64,000 nucleotides of DNA from Vallitaleaceae bacterium 9-2 (GTDB lineage: Bacteria; Bacillota; Clostridia; Lachnospirales; Vallitaleaceae): NCBI GenBank assembly GCA_038396585.1, contig CP121691.1, positions 3,224,001 to 3,288,000 on the forward strand, read 5' to 3'. Below, one piece after another: positions 16,968-25,770 of the stretch. Both the position numbers and the translations under genes were made by a program. Position 1 is the stretch's first letter. Each line of letters starts with the position of its first letter. The notes beneath the pieces were generated by a model. That model saw only the letters and a list, made by a program, of their open reading frames with translations, was not told the origin of the DNA and ran no database searches.

Positions 16968-18323
16968 TTATTGATTGATTGCACTTTCATGGTCTTCTAT
17001 AAATGCTTCTATATCAAAACCATCCGCAAATAATGTCTGTACAAGCTCATTGTGGATTGTTGCAGGTTCTGAATCAAGAGAAGTGTCCCACGCAAGAACA
17101 CCGGTCTCGCCTTCACTTAACAATTCTTTGATTTGAATGAACAATGGGTTTAATCCGCTTTCATCAAAGTCACCTGTCCAACCTGAGAATCCCGTTCCTG
17201 TCTCATAAGCCGCTTGTCCCATTTTTTCATTAATATAGATGGCAAATTCTGCAGCTTCTGCTGGGTAACTTGTCCCTTTATTCACCCAAAAAGATTCAAT
17301 AAATCCACCGGCATAGTCCGAAGGATTACCTTTGCCTTCAATGATCGGAATATTAACGGCAACCACTTGGTCTGGATCAATTGTTGCTGTTGTATCGGTA
17401 TACACTTGGTTCGCAAACCAGCTACCCATAAGGCGCATAGCCGCTTTTCCTGTAATAAATGCACTATTGGCATCATCATTTCCTGATTCAAGAGGGTTTT
17501 TGCCAAAGGCTCCCATGTCATAAAGTTCGCTAACTTTCTTAGCCGCCTCTTCATATCCTTGGGCTGTAAATGGCTTTTCACCTCGAAGCATTGCATTCAC
17601 ATCGTCACCACCAACTTCACGTAACGCCATTGCCTGATAAATAAATGCTGCATTCCAACCATCTTTGGCTCCTGCTGCAAAAGGTGTAACATCATCAAGT
17701 GCTAATAGCTTTTCTGAAGCACTTACAAGTTCTGCATAGGTTGTTGGAATCTTCGCACCCGCTTCATCAAATAAAGCTTTGTTGGCAAATAACGTCATAT
17801 ACCATGAAAACATGGGTACGGAAAACGTTTGACCGTTGTACTCAAATGCACCTGTTGATCCTGGTAAAATTCTTGCTTTAACATCATCCGTCAAGTAATC
17901 ATCTAATGGTAATAAAGCATCTGCATTAACAAGTTTTCTTGCCATTCCTGCTCCCCAGTAGTAGAAGACATCAATACCGCTGGCACTACCTGCAAACTCT
18001 GCTGCAATTTTAGTTTTATACGCTTCGGTGTCTAGTGTTTCTGTATTAATCACTACGTTTGGATGTTCTGCTTCATAAGCTGCAACCGCTTCATCATAAA
18101 GCTTTTTTAATTCATTGGTATCATTAGACCACTGATGCCAAACGTTTAGTACAATCTCTTCGTCCGTTGTTGCTTGTGAATCATCGGAGGTCTCTTCATT
18201 GACCGCTGCATTATCTGTTGTGCTCTCGTTCAAAGATGCATCATTATCTGCATTAGTACATCCAATAATTCCTGTCATCATGGCAACGACAAGTAATAAC
18301 GTTATGATTTTCTTTACTTTCAT
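16968..18323 (-). CDS. Sugar-binding lipoprotein of an ABC importer
   Basis: 451 residues from the ATG at 18323, preceded by GAGGAGAT; the track of codons upstream to 18350 lacks a site. Lipoprotein signal peptide with lipobox TGIIGC, then a low-complexity Ser/Thr/Asp linker, then the extracellular solute-binding family 1 fold (VLNVWHQWSND, ending in a DTSLDSEPA region). It delivers sugar to the two downstream permeases. First gene of the importer operon with its own promoter; expression is probably controlled by the YesM/YesN pair encoded directly upstream. Confidence 0.92.
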   Translation of the reverse strand: MKVKKIITLLLVVAMMTGIIGCTNADNDASLNESTTDNAAVNEETSDDSQATTDEEIVLNVWHQWSNDTNELKKLYDEAVAAYEAEHPNVVINTETLDTEAYKTKIAAEFAGSASGIDVFYYWGAGMARKLVNADALLPLDDYLTDDVKARILPGSTGAFEYNGQTFSVPMFSWYMTLFANKALFDEAGAKIPTTYAELVSASEKLLALDDVTPFAAGAKDGWNAAFIYQAMALREVGGDDVNAMLRGEKPFTAQGYEEAAKKVSELYDMGAFGKNPLESGNDDANSAFITGKAAMRLMGSWFANQVYTDTTATIDPDQVVAVNIPIIEGKGNPSDYAGGFIESFWVNKGTSYPAEAAEFAIYINEKMGQAAYETGTGFSGWTGDFDESGLNPLFIQIKELLSEGETGVLAWDTSLDSEPATIHNELVQTLFADGFDIEAFIEDHESAINQ

Positions 18324-18399
18324 ATGTATCTCCTCTTCTTTTATCATCATATGCTACAATCGCTATGTTTTATCAAGCATGCTTAATGTTGATGATGTC

Positions 18400-18428
18400 A
18401 TTATACGGCAGAAGAGATAGCAACTCAA
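18400..18428 (-). promoter_or_regulatory. Promoter of the sugar importer operon
   Basis: On the minus strand: TTGAGT (18423-18428), a 17-bp spacer, TATAAT (18400-18405). A possible response-regulator site (18430-18454) abuts the -35, as expected for an AraC-type activator. A 10-bp palindrome AAGCATGCTT (18375-18384) lies in the leader. Confidence 0.65.
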
Positions 18429-18459
18429 TTGACTATTTTGTGGTTAATGGTCACTTTTT

Positions 18460-20040
18460 TTACTCTCTGGATTCTTTATACTGTTTGACCGTCATCCCGA
18501 TTTGTTTTTTAAAACAAATACTAAAGTAATGGGCGTTGTTAATGCCGATACGCTCGGCAATCTCATAAACTTTCAAATCGGTTGTATTAAGTAATCGAAT
18601 GCTTTCATCAATACGCTTCTTCATAATATACGCCGTTAAGGATTGCCCCGTCTCTTGTTTAAACACACGACTCAGATAGGAGTCGTTGACATATATTTTT
18701 CCGGCAACATAGGCTAGTCCCATCTGCGGATCATAGATATCGGCTTCAATAACCTCTAACGCTTGTTCAATAACTTGTTTGCCTTTTTTAGGCTTTAAAC
18801 GTTTGTTGTACTCCATCATCGCCTTTAATGTATCACGAATAATAACTTCCATCATAGCAATCGTCTCAATATTATCCACTCTCTGGTCAAAATCATGATA
18901 CTTGCCAAGCGTTGCCAATGACTTACCATGCTTATGTAACACCGGCTCTGCTTTAGTTAGAATATTAATGGTCATAAATTTGAGCCACTGTAAATCCTGA
19001 TTGCCTGATTTGCGAATTTGCTGAATATAATTATCGACAAATGCTTCGACTTGAGGTTCGAGACCATTTTGCACGGAAAACAAAAAATCGTCCCAATCCA
19101 TAGCCGCTATATTTACCGTCTGCTTGCATCGAAGGTAATCCTCATACAAAATACATCGCGCCTCATCTAACATCATCCGCGCATGTAAAGCTTTATTCGC
19201 TTCTTGATAGGCTTGATGTATCCCTTCGTAACCTTTACACATCTGACTAATGCCCACATCAACTTTTGTGTTCAATAGATGTCCCACTTTGTCTCGCACC
19301 ATATTCATCCGCTGAACAATAAGCTCATAATTTGGCAAGGAAAAATAGAGGATCAGATTCCCCAGATAATGTATAAAGGCAATTTCTTCATCAAGTTGCA
19401 TGGCTTCAATAATATCAAGAATTTTATAATGATAGTTTTTTTGCTGTTCTTCATCCAAACTCTGGTCTAATTGGACAATGCAGCAAACGCATTGCCCCAT
19501 AAGATTACTATATCCATATGTATCTAACTTCGTCTTTGCTTCCGATTTGGTCACGTGGTTTTCTACCAAACGTTGTAAAAAGCTTTGTCGAAGAATTTCT
19601 TTGTTTTGATCAACAGAAGCCTTAAGTTGATCAATTTTTTGAACTTCTAACGCATCCGTCTCCATTTTCTGTTTTAGGGTTTGCATCACATCGCTGATAT
19701 TTTGTATATTAATCGGTTTAAGCAAAAAGTCTTCAACACCTAGTCGGACAGCTTTTTGTGCATATTCAAAATCACGATACCCGGTGATTATAACAAATTT
19801 TGTTCCATAGTCCTTGAACTCTTTTTGTGCTTTTTCAATAAACTCTAATCCGTTAATATTTGGCATGTTAATATCGGTCAATACAATATCCGGTCGAGTT
19901 AGCGCCATAAGTTCAAGAGCTTTGGATCCCGTCTCTGCTTCCCCAATAATCTCAAACCCATGTTCTTCCCATGCAAATCCTTTTTTTATTAAAACCCGTT
20001 CTAGTTTTTCGTCATCTACAATAAGTACTTTAATTGACAT
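18460..20040 (-). CDS. YesN-type response regulator (receiver + AraC DNA-binding domain)
   Basis: 526 residues. Receiver domain at the N-terminus (IVDDEKL, phospho-acceptor D56 in LTDINMP), a long middle region, and the AraC-type pair of helix-turn-helix motifs in the last 100 residues (YVAGKIYVNDSYLSRVFKQETG; ERIGINNAHYFSICFK). It overlaps the upstream histidine kinase gene by 11 bp, so the two are translationally coupled. It most likely activates the sugar importer operon that starts 110 bp downstream. Confidence 0.92.
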   Translation of the reverse strand: MSIKVLIVDDEKLERVLIKKGFAWEEHGFEIIGEAETGSKALELMALTRPDIVLTDINMPNINGLEFIEKAQKEFKDYGTKFVIITGYRDFEYAQKAVRLGVEDFLLKPINIQNISDVMQTLKQKMETDALEVQKIDQLKASVDQNKEILRQSFLQRLVENHVTKSEAKTKLDTYGYSNLMGQCVCCIVQLDQSLDEEQQKNYHYKILDIIEAMQLDEEIAFIHYLGNLILYFSLPNYELIVQRMNMVRDKVGHLLNTKVDVGISQMCKGYEGIHQAYQEANKALHARMMLDEARCILYEDYLRCKQTVNIAAMDWDDFLFSVQNGLEPQVEAFVDNYIQQIRKSGNQDLQWLKFMTINILTKAEPVLHKHGKSLATLGKYHDFDQRVDNIETIAMMEVIIRDTLKAMMEYNKRLKPKKGKQVIEQALEVIEADIYDPQMGLAYVAGKIYVNDSYLSRVFKQETGQSLTAYIMKKRIDESIRLLNTTDLKVYEIAERIGINNAHYFSICFKKQIGMTVKQYKESRE

Positions 20041-21817
20041 GTTGCTCCGCTCCTTCTATGCGCTTAATACGAATGGTAATCTCTGTTCCCTGACCGATTT
20101 CACTGTGTAGTGTTACCGGAGAAGATATATCATAATATAAAGAAATCCGTTGTATTAAGCTATATAATCCAAAGCCTGACTTGTTCACTCGATTTTTCCC
20201 TTTCAATACTTGTACAATACGCTCTTCGCTCATCCCAACGCCGTCATCATTGACGATAAAAATCATCTCATCTTCATCAATGTATCCTTTTATATATATG
20301 TTGCCGTCTCCTTCTCGTTGCTTGATGCCATGATAGACAGCATTTTCAATAACCGGTTGTAAAATCAGCTTTAACATCTTATTGGCTTTCATTTCTTCTT
20401 CAATATCATAGTGCATCTTAATGCGATTATCATAGCGAATATTTAGTATGGTCATATAATTTTTCACACTACTTAGCTCATCTTCAACCGTTACCACTTC
20501 TTTTCCGCTATTTAGACTGTTGCGATAAAAATTCCCAAGTGCCTGAATCAATTGAAAGCAGTTCTCATTATCTTCAATAAGAGCCAATGCAGAAGCCGCA
20601 TCTAATGTGTTATATAAAAAATGTGGATTGATCTGAGCAAAGATAAGATCCAGTTCATTTTTTGCTATGATTTTTTCTTCTACCTTGATTCGGTCAATAT
20701 ATTGTTTAATCGCATAAATCATATGATTATTTACACGCTTTAGAGATACAATTTCATTTTCAAAATCCGACGGAATGTCCATCGGAACAAATTCGCCACG
20801 TTCTACTCGCTGCATATGTTTTTGAATTTTTGTTAACGGATTAAAAATCAGTCGCGTAAGGGCTATTGCACTCAAAAATACAATAAGTGAGTTAAAAATT
20901 AAGAATCCGATAATGGTTGACCAATAGGTATTTTGCATAATATTTTTACTATCTGTCTGCATCACACTAATAATCTTCCAATCATTAATGCCCAAATCTT
21001 TTTGAATAAATATGGCATCTTTTCCCATGAATTGAATAGGTTCATAAGATGTGACTGCATCGATTCGATTCCTTATCGTATGATATAATTCTTCTTTATG
21101 CTTTGTCGGTGAGATAATAAACTCCCCCGCGCCATTGACGATTGAAAAATTAAGGTTCCCATCTTGCGACACTTGTTCAAAGTATTTCTGAATAACCGAT
21201 TCATCCATCATAATTAATAATGTCGCCAAATATTCATAGGTATTTACATCACCAACTTCGCGAACATATGTAATATAATTTTGCTCCGGTCGGCTTGTAT
21301 ACTGAATAATCTCTTCACTTTGATGTATAAAAAATCCATCGCCGTTGGCTTTTTCCATCTGTTTGAACCATTGTGTGTTTTTGTAATTTTGTGTATCAAC
21401 TGCGATAGGACCTACTTTATAAGATTTATAATGACTGCCGTATGCATCAATGAGTACGACACTTGATATATATTTTCCTGACAAAATCATATTGGAAAGA
21501 CTGCTTTGGACTGTTTGTAGGGTCGATGAAGAGATGTTACTTCCTTGAATAGACTTTAAGCTTTGCTGAATGTCCTTATCAAAGTATATAACATTGGAAA
21601 ATTGCGTAATATTTTCAAAAATCAGTTCTAAGTTCCCCTCAAGAACGTTAATCGTCTGTAATCCCGCTTCTGCAATTTCTTTTTCCGTATTGCGCTCAAA
21701 TACAGCATAAATCACTGTGATACCTATAAAAAAGGTTATTGCTAAAAGATTGATATATAAAATAATAATTTTTGTACGTATTTTCATATGTCGAATTCGC
21801 CGTAGTAAACGTTTCAT
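20030..21817 (-). CDS. YesM-type sensor histidine kinase
   Basis: 595 residues. Transmembrane helix at about 15-38, large extracellular Cache-like sensor (40-290), second helix about 295-320, HAMP linker, His_kinase domain with phospho-acceptor histidine in QINPHFLYNTLD near residue 397, and an ATPase domain (LILQPVIENAVYHG; NDDGVGM). Typical kinase partner of YesN regulators controlling carbohydrate uptake. It probably senses an extracellular sugar or a loaded binding protein. Upstream on the opposite strand lies the second small-RNA copy. Confidence 0.92.
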   Translation of the reverse strand: MKRLLRRIRHMKIRTKIIILYINLLAITFFIGITVIYAVFERNTEKEIAEAGLQTINVLEGNLELIFENITQFSNVIYFDKDIQQSLKSIQGSNISSSTLQTVQSSLSNMILSGKYISSVVLIDAYGSHYKSYKVGPIAVDTQNYKNTQWFKQMEKANGDGFFIHQSEEIIQYTSRPEQNYITYVREVGDVNTYEYLATLLIMMDESVIQKYFEQVSQDGNLNFSIVNGAGEFIISPTKHKEELYHTIRNRIDAVTSYEPIQFMGKDAIFIQKDLGINDWKIISVMQTDSKNIMQNTYWSTIIGFLIFNSLIVFLSAIALTRLIFNPLTKIQKHMQRVERGEFVPMDIPSDFENEIVSLKRVNNHMIYAIKQYIDRIKVEEKIIAKNELDLIFAQINPHFLYNTLDAASALALIEDNENCFQLIQALGNFYRNSLNSGKEVVTVEDELSSVKNYMTILNIRYDNRIKMHYDIEEEMKANKMLKLILQPVIENAVYHGIKQREGDGNIYIKGYIDEDEMIFIVNDDGVGMSEERIVQVLKGKNRVNKSGFGLYSLIQRISLYYDISSPVTLHSEIGQGTEITIRIKRIEGAEQHVN

Positions 21818-21904
21818 CCTATCACCACATTTCTATCGTGTTTCTTTATATTATACTATACTTATTTTTTTCTGTGCATGAAGATAGGTTATTATTTTTA
21901 CCAC

Positions 21905-21925
21905 TAAGGTCACTATTTTGACCTT
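21905..21925. promoter_or_regulatory. Inverted repeat upstream of the kinase/regulator operon
   Basis: AAGGTCA (21906-21912) and TGACCTT (21919-21925) form a 7-bp inverted repeat. It contains TAAGGTCACTATTTT, which resembles parts of the sequence next to the importer promoter (TGACTATTTT and TAATGGTCAC at 18430-18454). Possibly the YesN binding site. Confidence 0.35.
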
Positions 21926-21956
21926 TTATGTTTATTTTTCTTTAATTCGATGTAAA

Positions 21957-22010
21957 TTTACAAATCATTCATACTTCTTGCATACTATAGACATATTTCT
22001 CCTGTATTAT
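21957..22010 (+). promoter_or_regulatory. Putative promoter of small RNA copy 2
   Basis: TGTATTAT at 22003-22010, 6 nt before the 5' hairpin, and the conserved TTTACAAAT/TTCATA box starting at 21957, with the same 48-bp spacing to the -10 as in copy 1. Between the box and the -10 the two copies differ, which argues that the shared parts are functional. Confidence 0.5.
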
Positions 22011-22016
22011 AATAAC

Positions 22017-22106
22017 TGTAAGAAATAGTTACCTCTTACATATTAAATACTCTCCCCCTCATCCTTTACAATAGCACCAAGCTTTAAGCTTCGGTGCTCT
22101 TTTTTT
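22017..22106 (+). ncRNA. Candidate small regulatory RNA, copy 2
   Basis: Same 90-nt layout as copy 1. Hairpin TGTAAGA (22017-22023) with TCTTACA (22034-22040), C-rich unpaired segment TCTCCCCCTCATCC (22051-22064), terminator 22074-22097 and T run to 22106. The upstream gene (yesM-like) is divergent and the downstream gene (GH4 enzyme) is convergent. This copy therefore must have its own promoter and cannot be a leader or a 3' untranslated region. Its 3' end touches the stop codon of the GH4 gene. Confidence 0.75.
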
Positions 22107-23571
22107 ATACTGTTATGTCACGTGTTCCTTTTTCTTTGGCCACTTCTTCCGGCGTTTTTACCTTGAATCGGACAGCTCCTTGATAGTCAGAAATTCTTTT
22201 TTTATACGTTCCGTCTGCAAAACGTTGTTCACTTTGTTGAATAGCTTTTGTATACTGTGGCAACCACTGCTTTTGTGCTACTAGCATCTCATCAACCATC
22301 TCCCAAACTTCCGGTGGATTACATACGGCTCCTGTCAGCGGATCCATAAGTGCTGCTTGCTTAAGCAATTGTACGTCTCCATGTACGGCTGCTTCAACAG
22401 ATAATTTTTGCACCCAAATCGATTGTGAACATACCGCTGCACATCCTAGGGGCAATTGTCCGACTTTTGGCACCATAATACCATTACCATCCACATAACA
22501 TGGTACTTCTACAACGGATTCGTCCGCTAAATTTGTAATACACCCTTCATTCATCACATTAAAATGTCCTCGATACCTTCTTCCGGTTTCAAGCGCTTCA
22601 ATAATATAAGAACCATGTTCTCGTCCACGTTCAGATCCATCCATTTTTTTAGCCGGTTCTTTAATGATTTTAGGATAGTCTGTTATGAACCAGTCGCGTT
22701 CCTCACGGGTAATGCGTAGATATCCTCCGGTCTCGCCGTTAATCCATGCATCCGTATTAATCCACTCTTTAATCTCTTGCGGGCGCTTCCTATACCAAGC
22801 CACATATTCTGACAAGTGTCCATTGGATTCTGTGGAATAATGATTAAAACGCTTGAGCATGTCGATTCTGACTTTTTCTTCTCTGCTAAACCGTTCATGT
22901 TTTTGAAAAGCTTCTAATAGATGTTCTTTTAATTCAACACCTTGATGCTTGATTGAAATGTACCAGGTCTGATGGTTAATTCCTGCACAGATAATATCCA
23001 AATCGTTTCTGTCATATCCAAGCACTTGCGCAATTTGATCTTCACCATGAATCTCTCCATGACAAAGACCAATCGTAGGTACCTTGCCATAGATATTCGC
23101 AGCCCATGTAATCATTGCATTTGGATTGGAATAATTGAGCATCATGGCATCTTTATGAGCCACTTCACGTATATCTTTACAAAAGTCAAGAATCTCAGCA
23201 ATGCCTCTTTGACCATACATAATACCACCAATACATAGTGTATCCCCAACACACTGATCCACTCCATATTTTAGCGGTATGTCAATATCCATTTCAAAAG
23301 CTTCAAGCCCACCTACCCGAACACAATTAATAATGTACTTTGCATCTTTAAACGCTTCTCGTCGATTTGTCGTCGCCTGAATCTGAATATCAATTCCATT
23401 AGCATCTAAGTCTCTCTGACACAGGAATCTAACTTTTTCCAGATTATCCGGGTGAATGTCGGTAAAAGCTATCTCAATATTGTGAAACTCAGGGACAGAC
23501 ATAATGTCTGTAAATAATGTTCGTGTAAAAACCAAACTTCCGGCACCGATAAATGCAATCTTAAACTTCAT
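22105..23571 (-). CDS. melA: Glycoside hydrolase family 4, alpha-galactosidase/alpha-glucosidase type
   Basis: 488 residues. N-terminal NAD-binding motif FIGAGSLVFTR, NPNAM at 149-153, and the metal ligands C170 in GLCHGEIHG and H200 in GINHQTW. Family 4 enzymes use NAD+ and Mn2+ to oxidise C3 of the sugar and cleave by elimination. Sequence pattern and the absence of a phosphotransferase system nearby favour a non-phosphorylated alpha-galactoside or alpha-glucoside. The symbol marks the closest named family member; specificity is unproven. Transcribed towards the yesMN/importer block and divergent from an AraC regulator that probably controls it. Confidence 0.85.
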   Translation of the reverse strand: MKFKIAFIGAGSLVFTRTLFTDIMSVPEFHNIEIAFTDIHPDNLEKVRFLCQRDLDANGIDIQIQATTNRREAFKDAKYIINCVRVGGLEAFEMDIDIPLKYGVDQCVGDTLCIGGIMYGQRGIAEILDFCKDIREVAHKDAMMLNYSNPNAMITWAANIYGKVPTIGLCHGEIHGEDQIAQVLGYDRNDLDIICAGINHQTWYISIKHQGVELKEHLLEAFQKHERFSREEKVRIDMLKRFNHYSTESNGHLSEYVAWYRKRPQEIKEWINTDAWINGETGGYLRITREERDWFITDYPKIIKEPAKKMDGSERGREHGSYIIEALETGRRYRGHFNVMNEGCITNLADESVVEVPCYVDGNGIMVPKVGQLPLGCAAVCSQSIWVQKLSVEAAVHGDVQLLKQAALMDPLTGAVCNPPEVWEMVDEMLVAQKQWLPQYTKAIQQSEQRFADGTYKKRISDYQGAVRFKVKTPEEVAKEKGTRDITV

Positions 23572-23615
23572 TATACTTCTCCTTTTTTGTTGTCATCTGT
23601 TCATGTGTTATTATC

Positions 23616-23721
23616 ATTATATCTTTGACGGGCCACATCTCACAGCTCAAAAAAAAGCATTTAGAATACATAATCACAACTACTATACGAATAATGCTTT
23701 GCAGTATTAATTATGTATTCT
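23616..23721 (-). promoter_or_regulatory. Control region of the GH4 gene: -10 and inverted repeats
   Basis: A TATAAT on the minus strand at 23616-23621 gives a leader of about 40 nt to the ATG at 23571. No good -35 is present, as is usual for AraC-activated promoters. Upstream lie a perfect 12-bp inverted repeat (AGAATACATAAT 23663-23674 with ATTATGTATTCT 23710-23721) and an interleaved 7-bp pair (AAAGCAT 23654-23660 with ATGCTTT 23694-23700). Confidence 0.45.
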
Positions 23722-23775
23722 CTATATCAAACAATTTTTATAGAATTTTTCATACATAACACATCCATATTGACA

Positions 23776-23804
23776 TTGCACTCCTGTATGTTCGTTGATA
23801 TAAT
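23776..23804 (+). promoter_or_regulatory. Promoter of the AraC regulator gene
   Basis: TTGCAC at 23776-23781, a 17-bp spacer, TATAAT at 23799-23804, 31 bp before the TTG start codon. Confidence 0.65.
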
Positions 23805-23834
23805 CAAAGATATCAGTGAAAAGGAGAAGGCACA

Positions 23835-24704
23835 TTGAATAGATTCGAAAGTTATATTTTCCATCCAAATGAAGAAATCGATTTGAAACTTTATAACATT
23901 GGCAAAGAACGTTGTGCGTCCGGCTATCTTTTTGGTCCGGCAATACGCAAACATTATATGTTCCATTATGTCATCTCCGGCAAAGGCCGTTATTATTCAG
24001 GTCCATCAACTGATAAGTGCGCCCCCGATATAATTGATGTCCAGGCAGGTCAAGGTTTTCTCATTGTTCCCGGCACTTCACATTCCTATATCGCTGACGC
24101 AGATGACCCATGGCATTATATCTGGATAGAATTTGATGGCATCAAGGCGCAAAGTTTTTTAGCCAAGGCCGGCTTTAGCCACACCCATTTATTATATGAG
24201 CCCAAAGATTATAATATCCATACATTATCAAAATTATACACACCTTTAAATGCAATGTTGGACAATTCAAATGGAGCGATGACCTTTATGCTTGGACACT
24301 TGTATTTGTTTTTTGATGCATTAATCCACCAGTCCAAAAACATGCAAAACCTCGCTCCTGCTTCAGATGTAAAACATTTATACTTAGAGCAGGCATGTAA
24401 TTATATTAAAGAAAATTATGCCGCTCTTTGTTCAATTAAAGCTGTCTGTTCGCACTGTAATATTAGTCAATCCTATCTCAATAAGATATTTAAAGAACTC
24501 TTAAACATGACCATTCAAGATTATCTAATTGAATATAGAATGTCCCAGGCGCGTAAACTTTTGATGAATACTTCATTATCTATTAATGAGATTACCGTTT
24601 TAGTTGGATACAATAATCGTCTAAGTTTTTCAAGAGCTTTTAAAAATCACTATAAAACAAGCCCTTCCGAGTTTAAGAATATTTATTGTCATCTTAATGT
24701 CTGA
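23835..24704 (+). CDS. AraC-family regulator, probably of the GH4 glycosidase gene
   Basis: 289 residues with a TTG start at 23835, supported by AAGGAGAAGG just upstream. The N-terminal cupin-like sensor (FHYVISGKGRYYSG; LIVPGTSHSYIAD; HYIWIEF) is typical of AraC proteins next to alpha-galactosidase genes (MsmR-like). The C-terminus has two helix-turn-helix motifs (VCSHCNISQSYLNKIF; VLVGYNNRLSFSRAFK). Divergent from the GH4 gene with a shared 263-bp control region. Its last 16 bp overlap the convergent DHHW gene. Confidence 0.88.
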   Translation: MNRFESYIFHPNEEIDLKLYNIGKERCASGYLFGPAIRKHYMFHYVISGKGRYYSGPSTDKCAPDIIDVQAGQGFLIVPGTSHSYIADADDPWHYIWIEFDGIKAQSFLAKAGFSHTHLLYEPKDYNIHTLSKLYTPLNAMLDNSNGAMTFMLGHLYLFFDALIHQSKNMQNLAPASDVKHLYLEQACNYIKENYAALCSIKAVCSHCNISQSYLNKIFKELLNMTIQDYLIEYRMSQARKLLMNTSLSINEITVLVGYNNRLSFSRAFKNHYKTSPSEFKNIYCHLNV

Positions 24705-25768
24705 ACGTTACTAACAATTAAGCGGCTATACATAAACAATACTTCTTCTTCTCCTGTAAAACTAACATATTCACCAAGATAGTCTTTTGGCAAATATCTT
24801 GTATCAATTAAGGTTATTTTTCCATATTGTGGGATCAGCAGCGGAACTAAACTACTGCTAAAGCTATCACCAAAAATGACCAGTTCTTTGTCACGTTTTG
24901 GATTTTCAATCTGAATCAGTGGAGATCCTCCAGATAAAAACACTTCATATCCATCCCATCCATACAGCTTTTCTTCATCATAGACTTGACCTGACAAGTC
25001 CTTTTGCTGATAGTTTGTTATCACTATATCAAAAAAACTCTCATGCAGCATAAACTCGAGTATCTCAGGGTTAACCGGAAGCGCCCATTGTCCACCATAT
25101 ACACCAATAAAGTCTTCATACAACTGCGGTGTCCACTCTTCTTGATTTATAGGCTCCATACCATCGATTTGTGTTGCCAAATAATTTATAAGCTTAAAAA
25201 GCTTCTCTTGCTTCCAATGGGTATCTGTGTAGTAGTAATCAGACAACTCCAGTATTGAATGTACGTCGATATATTTTGCTGTTGTAAGCTGTTCTTGAAT
25301 CCACTCTTTTGTCTGTTCTTCTGTTGTTGCCCAGTATCTATCCTGGCTATAATAGCTCTTGTCAGGAATCATCGTAACATACGTCGGATTGTTTAAAAAA
25401 TACTGTTCTTTAATTTCTTCTATATATGTTGTGAAACGTTGGATTTCTTCTTCTGTCGGCACATCATAAGCTTTAAAGAAAAACTCCTCTTCAATCCATA
25501 AATCATTAACCATATTTTTCAAAAAAACCTTCTTTTCTGTCCATGTCTTTAAACCACGGAAAAAGTCACGAAATGGCATTTGATCCAAGGCATATTTTTC
25601 AAGGTCTTCCATATATTTTCCATCGACTAATGCATCCCAAGAAAATTGAGGTCGCTGTTGTAAATGTCGGCGTTCAGCTTGTGATATGCTTGCCACCGGT
25701 GTAATAATTTGAATCACTAAAACTAAGGCAAGTAATAGTTTAAAACCTATAGCATATATTTTTTCCAT
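24689..25768 (-). CDS. DHHW-family / AlgX-AlgJ-like exported esterase-acetyltransferase
   Basis: 359 residues. N-terminal signal anchor (LLLALVLVIQIITPV). An SGNH-type core has the DxHW motif YTDTHWK and the nucleophile serine in FGDSFSSS. These proteins work beside MBOAT acyltransferases, moving or removing acetyl groups on an extracellular polysaccharide. The start at 25768 is 2 bp after the MBOAT stop codon, and the gene ends a three-gene operon. The polymer that is modified is unknown; no polymer biosynthesis genes are adjacent. Confidence 0.82.
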   Translation of the reverse strand: MEKIYAIGFKLLLALVLVIQIITPVASISQAERRHLQQRPQFSWDALVDGKYMEDLEKYALDQMPFRDFFRGLKTWTEKKVFLKNMVNDLWIEEEFFFKAYDVPTEEEIQRFTTYIEEIKEQYFLNNPTYVTMIPDKSYYSQDRYWATTEEQTKEWIQEQLTTAKYIDVHSILELSDYYYTDTHWKQEKLFKLINYLATQIDGMEPINQEEWTPQLYEDFIGVYGGQWALPVNPEILEFMLHESFFDIVITNYQQKDLSGQVYDEEKLYGWDGYEVFLSGGSPLIQIENPKRDKELVIFGDSFSSSLVPLLIPQYGKITLIDTRYLPKDYLGEYVSFTGEEEVLFMYSRLIVSNVQTLR

Positions 25769-25770
25769 AA

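Noticed and set aside
23722-23966. Two minus-strand frames of 73 and 79 codons over the AraC gene start
   Set aside because: They overlap the control region and the real AraC coding sequence and lack translation signals; composition looks random.
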